Made by a program: the position numbers and the translations under genes. A stretch of 64,000 nt of DNA, taken from the NCBI GenBank assembly GCA_910575245.1, contig CAJTEN010000022.1, forward strand, positions 24,122 through 88,121, in the 5' to 3' direction. This document shows positions 17,190 to 26,337 of the stretch, piece after piece. Positions within the stretch are counted from its first letter, which is position 1; each line of letters opens with the position of its first letter. A model generated the notes under the pieces. It was given only the letters and a program-made list of their open reading frames with translations. It ran no database searches and was not told the origin of the DNA. This DNA comes from Clostridia bacterium. GTDB taxonomy: Bacteria; Bacillota; Clostridia; Lachnospirales; Lachnospiraceae.

Positions 17190-19652
17190 ATGAACAGAGA
17201 GACAGAAAATAAAAATAATGGAGAATGTGAAAAAATAGATACCGGCGCGATGGCCTGTGTGGTGGGTATAGAGAGAATGGAGCGGGAAATTCTTCCTACG
17301 GTAACGCTTCGGGGATTGACGATTCTGCCGGGAATGGTGATTCATTTTGACCTGAGTAGAGAGAAATCGGCGGAAGCGGTGGAGCAGGCGATGCTTGCGG
17401 ACCAGAGGCTGCTTGTTGTAACGCAGAGGGACGGAGAGGCGGAAGACCCGGCCTTCGGAGAGGTCTATGAAGTGGGGACCATTACAGTCATCAAACAGGT
17501 GACGAAGCTGCCGGGACATGTTCTGCGGGTATTGGTGGAAGGTAAGAGCCGCGGCAGATTGTATCGGTTTATACAGGAAAAATCCTATATTCTGACAGAG
17601 GTGTCGGAGGAAAAGGATGATATGACACAAATACCGGAAGCAGAGCAGGAAGCGATGACCAGGACGGTCAGGGAGACTTTTGCGGCGTATTACACTTGTT
17701 TTCCTAAAATAGGCAAGGCTGTGGCAGATCAGATTGAGGAGCAGATGCCGCTTGGCGAGCTGCTAGACCGTATTACAATCAATATGCCCCTGTCACTGGC
17801 AGATAAACAGAAAATTCTGGAAGCTTTGTCTGTGAAGGAACGGTTTGAGACATTGACGGATATTATGGTACAGGAAGTGGAGATCATCCGGATCAAAAAT
17901 GAGCTGGCCAAGAATATCAGGGGACGCATCGACAAGAATCAGAGAGACTATATTCTGCGGGAGCAGATGCACTATATTAAAGAGGAATTAGGGGAGAATA
18001 ATACGGACTCCGATGTGGAACAGTTCGAAAAGGCACTGGAGAAACTGGAGGCTGGGAATGAGGTTAAAGATAAGATACGCAAGGAGATCGCCAGGTATAA
18101 GAATGTTGCAGGAAGCAATTCGGAGAGCGCTGTGGAGCGGGCTTATATCGAGACGCTTTTGGAACTTCCCTGGGATAAGGCTTCCAGAGATAATAATGAC
18201 CTGGCCCGTGCAGAGCAAATATTGAATGCAGATCATTTCGGTCTGGATAAGGTGAAGGAACGTATTTTGGAATATCTGGCTGTGCGGGCGCTGACCGGCA
18301 AGGGGAGAAGCCCGATTATCTGTCTGGTGGGACCGCCGGGAACCGGCAAAACCTCCATTGCGCGCAGTGTGGCCGAGGCTTTGGACAAGAAATATGTCCG
18401 GATTTGTCTGGGAGGTATCCGGGACGAGGCTGAGATCAGAGGCCATCGTAAGACTTATGTGGGCGCTATGCCTGGCAGGATCACTAATGCGGTCAGACAA
18501 GCGGGAGTAAAGAACCCGCTGCTGCTTCTGGATGAGATCGATAAAGTGAGTAATGACTATAAGGGAGATCCCAGTGCGGCTCTGCTGGAGGTGCTGGACG
18601 GTGAGCAGAACGAGGCTTTCAGGGATCATTACGTGGAGATTCCAATTGACCTGTCCGAAGTGCTGTTTATCGCTACGGCCAACAGCACGGATGCGATACC
18701 CAGACCGTTGTTAGACCGTATGGAACTGATTGAGATCAACAGCTATACGGCAAATGAGAAATTCCATATCGCCAGAGAACATTTGGTGAAGAAGGAGATG
18801 GACAAGAACGGTATCCGCCCGGAGGAGATCGAATTCACCGACGAGGCGCTGCGGGATATGGTCAGTCTGTATACGAGAGAGGCAGGCGTGCGCGGACTGG
18901 AGAGGCAGATAGGCGCCGTATGCCGTAAGGAGGCGAAAAATATTCTTGCAGGGCGGCAGAAATCTTCGGAGAAAAAGAATGAGGGTATAGATGCAGAGGG
19001 AGAGAAGAGGCAGGACGGGCTGTTGACCGAGCAGGTTAGAATCACCTCAGAGAATCTGGAATACTATCTGGGTAAACCCAAATACAGCCGGGACAAAATT
19101 GCAGATCAGGATGAGGTAGGAATCGTGAGAGGACTGGCATGGACCAGTGTCGGAGGAGATACTCTGCAGATAGAGGTCAATATCATGCCTGGTGAAGGCG
19201 AGATTGACTTAACGGGTCAGATGGGGGATGTGATGAAGGAGTCTGCCCGGATTGCAATGAGTTATGTAAGATCAGTCAGCGAACAGTATGAAGTTTCGGA
19301 GGAACTGTTCCGGACCAGGGACTTCCATCTTCACATTCCGGAAGGAGCTGTCCCGAAAGACGGCCCATCTGCCGGAATCACGATGGCCACTGCGCTTCTC
19401 TCAGCAGTGACAGGGAAGCCGGTGAGGGCAGATATAGCAATGACCGGTGAAGTCACTTTGCGGGGAAGAGTACTGCCTATCGGCGGATTGAAGGAAAAGA
19501 TACTGGCTGCCAAGACAGCAGGCGTACATGTGGTTCTTGTGCCGAAGGAAAACAGCAAGGATATTGCGGAATTGGACCAGGAGATCACGGACGGGCTGGA
19601 AATACATACAGTGGAAAGAATGGATGAGGTTGTGGCGTATGCGTTTGCATAG
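17190..19652 (+). CDS. lon: ATP-dependent protease Lon
   Basis: The 820-residue protease removes misfolded and regulatory proteins. It has the N-terminal LON substrate-binding domain (PTVTLRGLTILPGM), the AAA+ module (Walker A GPPGTGKTSIARSVA, LLLLDEIDKV) and the C-terminal serine-lysine protease domain with Ser727 in KDGPSAGITM and Lys768 in GGLKEKILAAK. A charged insert (about residues 585-610, SSEKKNEGIDAEGEKRQDG) separates the AAA+ lid from the protease domain and is longer than usual. A GGAGA site precedes the ATG. It sits between clpX and engB, as in many Firmicutes. Confidence 0.97.
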   Translation: MNRETENKNNGECEKIDTGAMACVVGIERMEREILPTVTLRGLTILPGMVIHFDLSREKSAEAVEQAMLADQRLLVVTQRDGEAEDPAFGEVYEVGTITVIKQVTKLPGHVLRVLVEGKSRGRLYRFIQEKSYILTEVSEEKDDMTQIPEAEQEAMTRTVRETFAAYYTCFPKIGKAVADQIEEQMPLGELLDRITINMPLSLADKQKILEALSVKERFETLTDIMVQEVEIIRIKNELAKNIRGRIDKNQRDYILREQMHYIKEELGENNTDSDVEQFEKALEKLEAGNEVKDKIRKEIARYKNVAGSNSESAVERAYIETLLELPWDKASRDNNDLARAEQILNADHFGLDKVKERILEYLAVRALTGKGRSPIICLVGPPGTGKTSIARSVAEALDKKYVRICLGGIRDEAEIRGHRKTYVGAMPGRITNAVRQAGVKNPLLLLDEIDKVSNDYKGDPSAALLEVLDGEQNEAFRDHYVEIPIDLSEVLFIATANSTDAIPRPLLDRMELIEINSYTANEKFHIAREHLVKKEMDKNGIRPEEIEFTDEALRDMVSLYTREAGVRGLERQIGAVCRKEAKNILAGRQKSSEKKNEGIDAEGEKRQDGLLTEQVRITSENLEYYLGKPKYSRDKIADQDEVGIVRGLAWTSVGGDTLQIEVNIMPGEGEIDLTGQMGDVMKESARIAMSYVRSVSEQYEVSEELFRTRDFHLHIPEGAVPKDGPSAGITMATALLSAVTGKPVRADIAMTGEVTLRGRVLPIGGLKEKILAAKTAGVHVVLVPKENSKDIAELDQEITDGLEIHTVERMDEVVAYAFA

Positions 19653-19752
19653 ACACATGCGGCGTATTGAGTGAACTGTCTGTGTATCATTGGCATAGCG
19701 GGAGTCTGCAGCCGGCAGAAAGGTAAAGAAACAGAACGTATGGAGGATAAAG

Positions 19753-20349
19753 ATGGTTATCAGAAATGTAAATTTGGAAACAGTGTGCGGTATTACAAGT
19801 ACTCTGCCGGAAAATACGCTGCCGGAGATTGCCTTTGCGGGGAAAAGCAATGTGGGGAAGTCTTCCCTGATTAACGGCCTTATGAATCGCAAATCGCTGG
19901 CACGTACCAGTTCCCAGCCGGGCAAGACACAGACGATCAACTATTATAATATCAATGGCCGGATGTATTTTGTCGATCTGCCGGGATACGGTTACGCTAC
20001 TGCCAATGAGAGAGTGAAGGCGCAATGGGGCAAGCTGATTGAGGACTATCTGCATCAGTCAAAGCGGATACGGGCGGTATTTTTGCTTATCGACATCAGG
20101 CACGCACCCTCAGAAAATGACAGGATCATGTATGAATGGATCCTTGACAGAGGATATAAGCCGATTATCATTGCGACGAAACTGGATAAGATCAAGAGGA
20201 GCCAGATAGGCAGACAGTTAAAATTGATATGTGACACACTTGCTGTGGAGGACGATACGATTATCATACCCTATTCGGCGTTGTCCAAGCAGGGAAGAGA
20301 GGAGATCTATGAACTGCTGGATAAGCTTACGGAGGAGGAAAATGGATGA
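19753..20349 (+). CDS. engB: Ribosome biogenesis GTP-binding protein EngB/YsxC
   Basis: The 198-residue TRAFAC GTPase is needed for late assembly of the 50S ribosomal subunit. The G motifs are clear: G1 FAGKSNVGKSSL, G2 region SQPGKTQT, G3 DLPGYG, and G4 ATKLDK. Its length matches the family. A GGAGG site lies 6 bases before the ATG. Its stop overlaps the next start in an ATGA arrangement, indicating translational coupling with the membrane protein behind it. lon-engB adjacency is a conserved arrangement. Confidence 0.96.
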   Translation: MVIRNVNLETVCGITSTLPENTLPEIAFAGKSNVGKSSLINGLMNRKSLARTSSQPGKTQTINYYNINGRMYFVDLPGYGYATANERVKAQWGKLIEDYLHQSKRIRAVFLLIDIRHAPSENDRIMYEWILDRGYKPIIIATKLDKIKRSQIGRQLKLICDTLAVEDDTIIIPYSALSKQGREEIYELLDKLTEEENG

Positions 20350-21635
20350 GAGGGTCGAATAAGACTTACCTGAAAGTTATATCAAATCTGCTGACGGCAT
20401 TGGTGATACTGGCGCTATGCGTTTTTATCCTGCCAAAGATTATTATATTTTTCATGCCTTTTCTGATTGGCTGGATCATTTCCATGATAGCGTCGCCGGT
20501 GGTGCGCTTCTTTGAGGAAAGATTGAAGATACGGAGAAAAGGAGCTTCGGTCATTGTGATTGTTGCGGTATTGGCGGTGGTGATCCTTCTGGTCTATGTG
20601 ATATGTGCCCAGCTTGTGAGAGAGGGAATCAGTTTCGTCAATGAGCTGCCTGCCCTGTGGGACGGAATCATGACAGAACTCAGTCAGGTAGGCGCTAATT
20701 TAGAAGGGATTTACAGTAAGCTGCCGCTGGATACACAGCGGACACTGGACAATATCGGTTCGGAGGCGGGGACTTACTTCGGCGGTTTGATAGAGAATAT
20801 AGGTACACCGACTTTTGAAGCGGTAGGAAGCGTGGCCAAGCAGCTTCCGGATATTTTCCTGGGAGTTGTGATGTGTATTTTGTCTGCATACTTTTTTGTG
20901 GCAGATAAGAGCTATGTATCAGGTATCATGAAGAAATATGTGCCAGGTGCGGTTCTTTACCGGTTGGACCTGATCCGAAGAAGCTTCCGCAACGCAGTGG
21001 GAGGATACTTTAAAGCGCAGTTTAAGATCGAGTGCTGGATTTATGTCATGCTGGTGATCGGCCTGCTTATCCTGAAGGTAAGATATGTTCCGCTGGTGGC
21101 ACTGGGAATTGCGTTCCTGGATTTCCTGCCAGTGTTCGGTACCGGAACAGTCATGATCCCGTGGGCTGTCATTGAGATTCTTGGCAATGATTATCAGATG
21201 GCAATGGGGCTGCTCATTATCTGGGTTGCCGGACAGCTGGTGAGACAGATCATTCAGCCTAAGATTGTGGGAGATTCCATAGGTATGGAGCCTATCCCTA
21301 CATTGTTTCTGCTGTTTATCGGCTATAAAGTTGCGGGTGTGATGGGAATGATCCTCGCAGTGCCGATTGGAATTATTATTGTCAATCTTTATGAAGAGGG
21401 TGTCTTTGATACGACGAAGCAGAGTATTCAAATTCTGGTGGCGGGATTCAACAAGTTCCGCAGGATCCGTCCTGAGGATATTGCTATTGTCGAGGAGTAT
21501 GAGCGGGAAGTGGAGACGAATTATCAGAGAAACTTAAAGAATGCCAGGGAAGAGGAGCGGGAGCTGGAAGAGGCGTCCAAGATCAGGATAGAAGAGCCGC
21601 TTATCATTAAGAAGATTATATCTAAGAAGAAATGA
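20346..21635 (+). CDS. AI-2E family transporter / YtvI-like membrane protein
   Basis: The 429-residue membrane protein has the seven to eight transmembrane helices and central soluble loop of the AI-2E (UPF0118) family, with the conserved late segment VALGIAFLDFLPVFGTGTVMIPWA (two parts) and the PTLFLLFIGYKVAGVMGMIL block. Length and sequence are closest in feel to the YtvI branch of sporulation membrane proteins. The charged C-terminal tail (EEERELEEASKIRIEEP) is cytoplasmic. It overlaps engB by 4 bp. Family members export small molecules or act as Na+/H+ antiporters; the substrate here is unknown. Confidence 0.85.
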   Translation: MRGSNKTYLKVISNLLTALVILALCVFILPKIIIFFMPFLIGWIISMIASPVVRFFEERLKIRRKGASVIVIVAVLAVVILLVYVICAQLVREGISFVNELPALWDGIMTELSQVGANLEGIYSKLPLDTQRTLDNIGSEAGTYFGGLIENIGTPTFEAVGSVAKQLPDIFLGVVMCILSAYFFVADKSYVSGIMKKYVPGAVLYRLDLIRRSFRNAVGGYFKAQFKIECWIYVMLVIGLLILKVRYVPLVALGIAFLDFLPVFGTGTVMIPWAVIEILGNDYQMAMGLLIIWVAGQLVRQIIQPKIVGDSIGMEPIPTLFLLFIGYKVAGVMGMILAVPIGIIIVNLYEEGVFDTTKQSIQILVAGFNKFRRIRPEDIAIVEEYEREVETNYQRNLKNAREEERELEEASKIRIEEPLIIKKIISKKK

Positions 21636-21705
21636 GAGTGAAGCCGAGGGCGGAACCGTTACAAGTGATGCCATCAGTTAGCGATATGGGAAAGAAGGAA
21701 CGAAT

Positions 21706-22689
21706 ATGCAGGTAACAGTATATAATTGCAGAGAATTTGATGAAAAGGACCTGTTTCTGGAATATGCGAAGGAACTGGGAATCGAACTGGTTCTGTGTGC
21801 GGATGCGCCGGATCTGAACAATGTGTTGTTGTGCAAAGGGAGCCGGTGTGCGGATGTGATTACATCTAAGATTGATGCGGAACTGATTCAGGCATTCCGT
21901 GAGCAGGGAATCGAGTATATTACTACCAGAACGATTGGATATGACCATATTGATCTGGCGGCGGCGAAAGCCTGCGGGATCAAAGTAGGGAACGCGCCTT
22001 ATGGGCCGCATGGTGTGGCTGACTATACGGTGATGCTGATTCTCATGTCCATTCGTAAGATGGAAGCAATACTTAACCGGACTATGATTCAGGACTATAC
22101 GCTGGCAGGACTGACCGGCAGAGAACTTAAGGACTTGACTGTGGGAGTCATCGGAACAGGGAGGATTGGCACTGCGGTAATCAGCAATTTGTCAGGATTC
22201 AGATGCCGCATTCTTGCCTATGATCTGTTTGAAAAGGAAGAGGTGAAGCAGTATGCCGAATATGTGCCGCTGCCTCAGATATGGCAGGAAGCAGATGTGA
22301 TTACGCTGCATACACCGCTGACGGAAGATAATTATCATCTGATCGATGAGAGTACCATTGCGCAGATGAAGGACGGCGTAGTGATCATTAATACGGCCAG
22401 AGGGGCACTGATCGATTCTGATGCCTTTATCGAAGCCATCGAAAACGGCAAAATCGGAGCTGCGGGACTCGATGTGGTGGAAAATGAGTTTGGTTTATAC
22501 TATTATGACCATAAATCGGATATATTAAAGAATAAGGAGCTGGCACTTCTCAGAAGCTTTCCGAATGTGACAGTGTCCCATCATATGGCATTCTATACCA
22601 GGAATTATGTGGAGACAGTAGTGAAAGATTCCCTGATGAGCTGTAAATGCTATATGGAGGGAAGCGAGAACTCCTGGGAGATTAAATAA
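21706..22689 (+). CDS. D-2-hydroxyacid dehydrogenase (D-lactate dehydrogenase / VanH-like)
   Basis: The 327-residue NAD-dependent enzyme probably interconverts pyruvate and D-lactate. It has the nucleotide-binding motif GVIGTGRIGTAVI, the substrate Arg in NTARGALID, the Glu in DVVENE and the catalytic His in VSHHMAFYT. The ITTRTIGYDHIDLAAAK segment places it with D-lactate dehydrogenases and VanH. There is no ligase or dipeptidase gene beside it, so a fermentative role is more likely than vancomycin resistance. A VanZ-like gene follows 42 bp downstream. Confidence 0.9.
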   Translation: MQVTVYNCREFDEKDLFLEYAKELGIELVLCADAPDLNNVLLCKGSRCADVITSKIDAELIQAFREQGIEYITTRTIGYDHIDLAAAKACGIKVGNAPYGPHGVADYTVMLILMSIRKMEAILNRTMIQDYTLAGLTGRELKDLTVGVIGTGRIGTAVISNLSGFRCRILAYDLFEKEEVKQYAEYVPLPQIWQEADVITLHTPLTEDNYHLIDESTIAQMKDGVVIINTARGALIDSDAFIEAIENGKIGAAGLDVVENEFGLYYYDHKSDILKNKELALLRSFPNVTVSHHMAFYTRNYVETVVKDSLMSCKCYMEGSENSWEIK

Positions 22690-22731
22690 AAGAAGCGAAC
22701 TAGCTGGTCAAATCGTATATGAGGAGAATGC

Positions 22732-23226
22732 GTGTTAATTAAGAAGATTACGTCGAAAAACTTCCTGAAATTTCTTTTTGCCGTTTATATAGTGGCGCTT
22801 ATTAAGGTCATTATTTTTAAGTATCCATTCGAACAGCTGCAGGCAATTGCCAATACCTGGCAGAAAGGTGTTATTTTGGAAGGACTTGGAACGGCTAATT
22901 TTGTGCCGTTTCATACAATCAAAATGTATATAGATTATGCATATAAATTGAATAGTGTTGAAAATCTGGCAGGCAATATTCTTGCCTTTGTACCCTTTGG
23001 GGTCCTGTTTCCGATGGTATTTAAGGATGGTGAGAAATTTTCGGTCATGTTTGTAAATGCCTTTACTTTCGTGTTGGGAATCGAGACGTTTCAGCTTTTC
23101 AGCGCGTTTGGGGCGTTCGATGTGGATGATATTCTGCTCAACTGCCTGGGAGCGGCATTGGGTTTTGCAGGTTACCGGTTGTTTTTATGGTACAAAAGGA
23201 ATAAAATGGTGAAAAAGGACTGTTAG
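22732..23226 (+). CDS. VanZ-like family membrane protein
   Basis: The 164-residue protein has four predicted membrane helices and the VanZ-family hallmarks: NFVPFHTI, an ENLAGNILAFVPFGVLFP block, and the acidic segment FGAFDVDDILLNCLGAALGFAGY (two parts). VanZ proteins raise teicoplanin tolerance in some strains but most chromosomal members have no defined role. It starts with GTG behind GAGGAG. It follows the VanH-like dehydrogenase and precedes the HdeD-like gene, a plausible small operon. Confidence 0.85.
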   Translation: MLIKKITSKNFLKFLFAVYIVALIKVIIFKYPFEQLQAIANTWQKGVILEGLGTANFVPFHTIKMYIDYAYKLNSVENLAGNILAFVPFGVLFPMVFKDGEKFSVMFVNAFTFVLGIETFQLFSAFGAFDVDDILLNCLGAALGFAGYRLFLWYKRNKMVKKDC

Positions 23227-23252
23227 CTGTTCATAATGCGGGAGGCGATAAG

Positions 23253-23843
23253 ATGGGTAATCTGTTGAAAAAATTGAAAACAAATGTTGTGATTTCCGCC
23301 GTGCTGTGTATTTTGCTTGGACTGGTGCTTGCCATATGGCCGGGGATGTCCATGCATATTGTATGCATTACCGTCGGTTCGGTGCTGATCATAGGCGGTC
23401 TGATGCGCCTGGTGGAGAGTTTTATTGCCAGAGACGGGAGCATGTACACACAGTTGAATATGATTGTGGGCATCATCTTTGCGGTTGTGGGGATTTGGAT
23501 TGTGGTCAAGCCGGAGAAAGTACTGGCGATTATTCCGATCATTATGGGTATTGTGATTGCGCTGCATGGGCTTAACAATCTGCAGCAGGCTGTTTCTCTC
23601 TGCCAGGGGAAGTATGATAAATGGTGGATTGCATTGATTCTGGGATTGGTTACGGTGGGCTTCGGCGCGTTATTGATTTTCAGGCCGTTTGCGGCATTGG
23701 ATACTGCGGTGACGCTGCTTGGGATTTTCCTGGTATATGACGGGGTATCGGATCTCTGGATTGTGTCAAGGATATCCCGGACAGCCAGGGCGTTACGGCA
23801 GGAGGCTGAAGCAGTGGATGTGGAGGGTGAAGAGATTGAATAA
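23253..23843 (+). CDS. HdeD/DUF308 family membrane protein
   Basis: The 196-residue protein has six predicted transmembrane helices in three hairpins, each built like the DUF308 repeat (LGLVLAIWPGMSM, GIWIVVKPEKVLAIIPIIMG, GALLIFRPFAALDTAV). The E. coli member HdeD is linked to acid resistance; the molecular role is not known. The tail is short and acidic (VDVEGEEIE). A GGGAGG site precedes the ATG. The gene ends just before an intergenic region carrying the first 187-bp repeat element. Confidence 0.8.
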   Translation: MGNLLKKLKTNVVISAVLCILLGLVLAIWPGMSMHIVCITVGSVLIIGGLMRLVESFIARDGSMYTQLNMIVGIIFAVVGIWIVVKPEKVLAIIPIIMGIVIALHGLNNLQQAVSLCQGKYDKWWIALILGLVTVGFGALLIFRPFAALDTAVTLLGIFLVYDGVSDLWIVSRISRTARALRQEAEAVDVEGEEIE

Positions 23844-24004
23844 GCAGACTAAATCGGTTACTATCACGGCTGATATACCGCGAGGTGTTTAATGTGAGTG
23901 GAGCAAAGCGGAAGTCACAGAAAATCCGAGTTGGGGAGTGCCAAAATGCGACTATGGAGCATTTTGTGTGCATCATGTTACTATGAGCGGCTGGGCCGTG
24001 AATC

Positions 24005-24191
24005 AATGTCATTCAGTTAAGTCTATACACAGCGTCTGATATGATAGGATTCTCCTTAGGGCCGCCCCCTAACGCCGGTACTTAATGAGGTTTTCCACGA
24101 ATTTAGTACCGCTGCGTTTGGAACTGAGCGAAAGCGCGTCCTTAGGAGATTCCTATTATGTCAGGCGCGTCCAGCTTAACTTAATGACATT
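24005..24191. mobile_element. 187-bp palindromic MITE-like element, copy 1
   Basis: Ends are AATGTCATT (24005-24013) and AATGACATT (24183-24191), and the inverted repeat extends inward (GTTAAG/CTTAAC, GGATTCTCCT/AGGAGATTCC). A second copy of exactly the same length lies at 26453-26639, with 12 differences. The flanks carry a 10-bp direct repeat, GGCCGTGAAT (23994-24003 and 24192-24201), as expected of a target-site duplication. It has no coding capacity, so it would need a transposase supplied elsewhere. Confidence 0.8.
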
Positions 24192-24246
24192 GGCCGTGAA
24201 TAGTAACCTAAATCGCATCCCGAAGGTCCGGATTTATTTTTTCTAC

Positions 24247-24275
24247 TTGTATATTTGAAGGATAAGTAATAAAAT
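24247..24275 (+). promoter_or_regulatory. SigA-type promoter of the 24324 gene
   Basis: TTGTAT (24247-24252) and TAAAAT (24270-24275) are exactly 17 bp apart and 48 bp before the start codon. Confidence 0.5.
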
Positions 24276-24323
24276 AGATGCAGGGAAAAATACAGAATTT
24301 GATACAGAAAGAGGGATTTATAT

Positions 24324-24809
24324 ATGGCAATCGGGGCAATCAGCGCATACGGATCGGTTAATGCTTTGAGTTTACGGTCCTATGTATATAATACGAATTC
24401 GGTAAGCGCGGCCAGCATGAATAAGCTGTCCAGGATATCTGACGATGTGCTGGATAAGAAGATTGATTACAGTGAGCTGACAGATGAGAGTCTCAACGAG
24501 AATCCCCTGAAGAAGGGGCAGACGCTTAATTTCCAGGATATGCTTGCTATGCAGATGCGCCGCGGACAGGATAATGCCGCAAGGATCATGAAGCCGTTGG
24601 GAACGGCTCAGGATACAGAGGAAGGCACAGCGGCGGCACAGACAGCGGCAATGGATACTGCCCCGGCTCGAGTGGATGTGAAAGAGATGCAGGCAGAGCA
24701 GGCTGTGGAAGCTTCCGGCGCCGGAGAGGCAGCAAATGCAGGCGGTGATACTATTCATTATCAAATGCAGCAGGCGTTGCGGGCATATGAGATGTTCATG
24801 ACGGCGTAG
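24324..24809 (+). CDS. Uncharacterised protein
   Basis: I do not recognise this 161-residue protein. It starts MAIGAISAYGSVNAL without a signal peptide. The N-terminal third is Ser/Asn-rich and the middle is Ala/Thr/Glu-rich low-complexity sequence (about residues 95-135). It ends with a well-ordered helix-like segment, YQMQQALRAYEMFMTA. A conserved-looking head and tail with a disordered middle suggests a scaffold or secreted structural protein. A promoter with good spacing and a GAAAGAGG site support expression. Function unknown. Confidence 0.7.
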   Translation: MAIGAISAYGSVNALSLRSYVYNTNSVSAASMNKLSRISDDVLDKKIDYSELTDESLNENPLKKGQTLNFQDMLAMQMRRGQDNAARIMKPLGTAQDTEEGTAAAQTAAMDTAPARVDVKEMQAEQAVEASGAGEAANAGGDTIHYQMQQALRAYEMFMTA

Positions 24810-24945
24810 CTGGTGGACTGACAGAATTACATATCGGATCTGTGCAGGAATCCTCATTTGCCAGCAAGTGAGGGTTCTGTTTTCTTGACACGGAAGGAGC
24901 GATGGTTCTGTCAGTGCCGAATCACGGAAAGAGGGGAAGACAGGA

Positions 24946-25272
24946 ATGGATGATTTTGGTTTCAGGGAGATGCAGCAGATGCAGGCCGGGTTACAGGAAA
25001 GATATCAGGATAAATGGCAGCATTTATCTCCTGAGATTGGAAAGGATCAGCTGTTGTGGCTTATGATAGAATTGGGAGAAGTTGCTGATATCATCAAGAA
25101 AGAAGGCAGCCGGAAGATTATGGAAGACAACGCTACAAGAGAACATTTCATAGAGGAGATGGCGGATGTTATGATGCATTATAATGACGTACTGCTCTGT
25201 TATGGAATTTTGACTGATGAGTTCAGCAAAATCTATCAGGAAAAGCATCAGCGGAATATGAGCAGGTGGTGA
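24946..25272 (+). CDS. MazG-like nucleotide pyrophosphohydrolase
   Basis: The 108-residue all-helical protein has the MazG/dUTPase-like metal-binding signature: IELGEVADIIKKEG followed by HFIEEMADVMMHYNDV, which supplies the ExxE and ExxD residues that hold Mg2+. Relatives hydrolyse non-canonical or excess nucleoside triphosphates to monophosphates. The single short domain matches the minimal MazG-like family. It is monocistronic, with a strong terminator behind it. Confidence 0.8.
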   Translation: MDDFGFREMQQMQAGLQERYQDKWQHLSPEIGKDQLLWLMIELGEVADIIKKEGSRKIMEDNATREHFIEEMADVMMHYNDVLLCYGILTDEFSKIYQEKHQRNMSRW

Positions 25273-25326
25273 GCGTGAGCCTGCGGCGTAATGCTTGCAG
25301 ATACCTCTGCGGAAAGCATAAGAACC

Positions 25327-25370
25327 TAAAAAGCAGCCGTCTCTTACCAGGAGAGCAGGCTGCTTTTTCA
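25327..25370 (+). terminator. Rho-independent terminator (bidirectional)
   Basis: AAAAAGCAGCC and GGCTGCTTTTT form a strong stem with an inner CTCT/AGAG pairing, flanked by A-run and T-run. It can serve both the MazG-like gene and the convergent XRE gene. Confidence 0.85.
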
Positions 25371-25388
25371 ACGAATATTTATTTGTGC

Positions 25389-25589
25389 TTATTTAAAGAT
25401 AAATAGCTCTTCAATCGGAACTTCGACGGCTCTTGAGATATCAATTGCCAGCTTGAGGGACGGATTATACTGAGCCTTTTCCAGGCGCATAATCGTCTCG
25501 CGGCGGACGCCGACCTGGCTCGCCAGTTGTTCCTGTGTCATTTCTTTCAGCTGTCTGTATTTTTTCAGTCTGCATTCAAAACCCGGCAT
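25389..25589 (-). CDS. Small XRE-family transcriptional regulator
   Basis: This 66-residue protein is one helix-turn-helix domain: LKKYRQLKEMTQEQLASQVGVRRETIMRLEKAQYNPSLKLAIDI (shown here in the order read) covers helices 1-4. Such minimal regulators bind DNA as dimers and usually repress their own operon. It starts 3 bp after the stop of the upstream membrane protein gene, so the two are co-transcribed. Repeated TATATCACTT motifs in front of the operon are likely its operators. Confidence 0.85.
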   Translation of the reverse strand: MPGFECRLKKYRQLKEMTQEQLASQVGVRRETIMRLEKAQYNPSLKLAIDISRAVEVPIEELFIFK

Positions 25590-25592
25590 CCC

Positions 25593-26261
25593 TTAGTCCT
25601 CGCTTTCATCAAACTGGCTGCCATGATCATAGCGGTACAGCAGGTATTTACTGAGGAAGAGGTCAAGTGCGATGGAGAGCACAACCACGATCAGGAATGC
25701 AATCAGCGTGTATTCCAGATTACCCATGAGCTTTCCCTGCCCGACAATCACGCAGGCAAGAAGGATGATGGAGGAGGCGATTTGGTTTGCCTTCGCCTGG
25801 GCCCTTAATTCATTTTCCCGATATCTTTCATCCATAAAAGTATCTGACATTTTCCCTTCATAGAAAAATCCGAAGAAACCAAAAAACAGGAAGAAAACAA
25901 AAGGAAAAATTTCCCTGTCGGTGATGTATGTCCGGAATCCGATAAAACCGAGGAAGCCCAGAAAGCCGAAACATCCCAGGCGGGGGTCTAAGTGCCTGGC
26001 GTCCTGTGCGGTGCGTTCCGTGCGTTTGTTGGCAATAATTTCCCGTATCAATAAAAGGAAAAGATAAAAAAAGTATAAGATGAAAAGGACAGTAGAGATT
26101 AACATGGGCAGATCCTGTGTGCGGAAGGTATACTCTGCGGGATTTATTGGTGAGAGCAATCTTGAGTCGTTATAGGCTACTGTGTACCAGGAAGCCGCCG
26201 CCATGAGCAGAAAGCACAGGATGCCGAGAATGATTGTCAGTTTTGTGTTATTATTTTTCAT
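25593..26261 (-). CDS. DUF3796-like membrane protein
   Basis: The 222-residue membrane protein has two N-terminal membrane segments, a central GFLGFLGFIGF motif followed by a FFGFFGFFYEGK segment, and two C-terminal membrane segments. The Gly-Phe-Leu repeat is typical of DUF3796 proteins, which in Firmicutes are commonly paired with a small XRE regulator, as here. The function is unknown. I start it at the ATG at 26261 behind GGAGG; longer upstream sequence lacks a ribosome binding site. Confidence 0.75.
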   Translation of the reverse strand: MKNNNTKLTIILGILCFLLMAAASWYTVAYNDSRLLSPINPAEYTFRTQDLPMLISTVLFILYFFYLFLLLIREIIANKRTERTAQDARHLDPRLGCFGFLGFLGFIGFRTYITDREIFPFVFFLFFGFFGFFYEGKMSDTFMDERYRENELRAQAKANQIASSIILLACVIVGQGKLMGNLEYTLIAFLIVVVLSIALDLFLSKYLLYRYDHGSQFDESED

Positions 26262-26337
26262 AGTTTCCTCCGTTCTGAAGTGTCTGGTGATGAAACAGGA
26301 TGTCATGTTCCTGCGTATATGGTTGTATATGGCTCTG

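Noticed and set aside
21706..23226. Vancomycin resistance cluster
   Set aside because: Only VanH-like and VanZ-like proteins are present; no D-Ala-D-Lac ligase, VanX or VanRS pair is seen.
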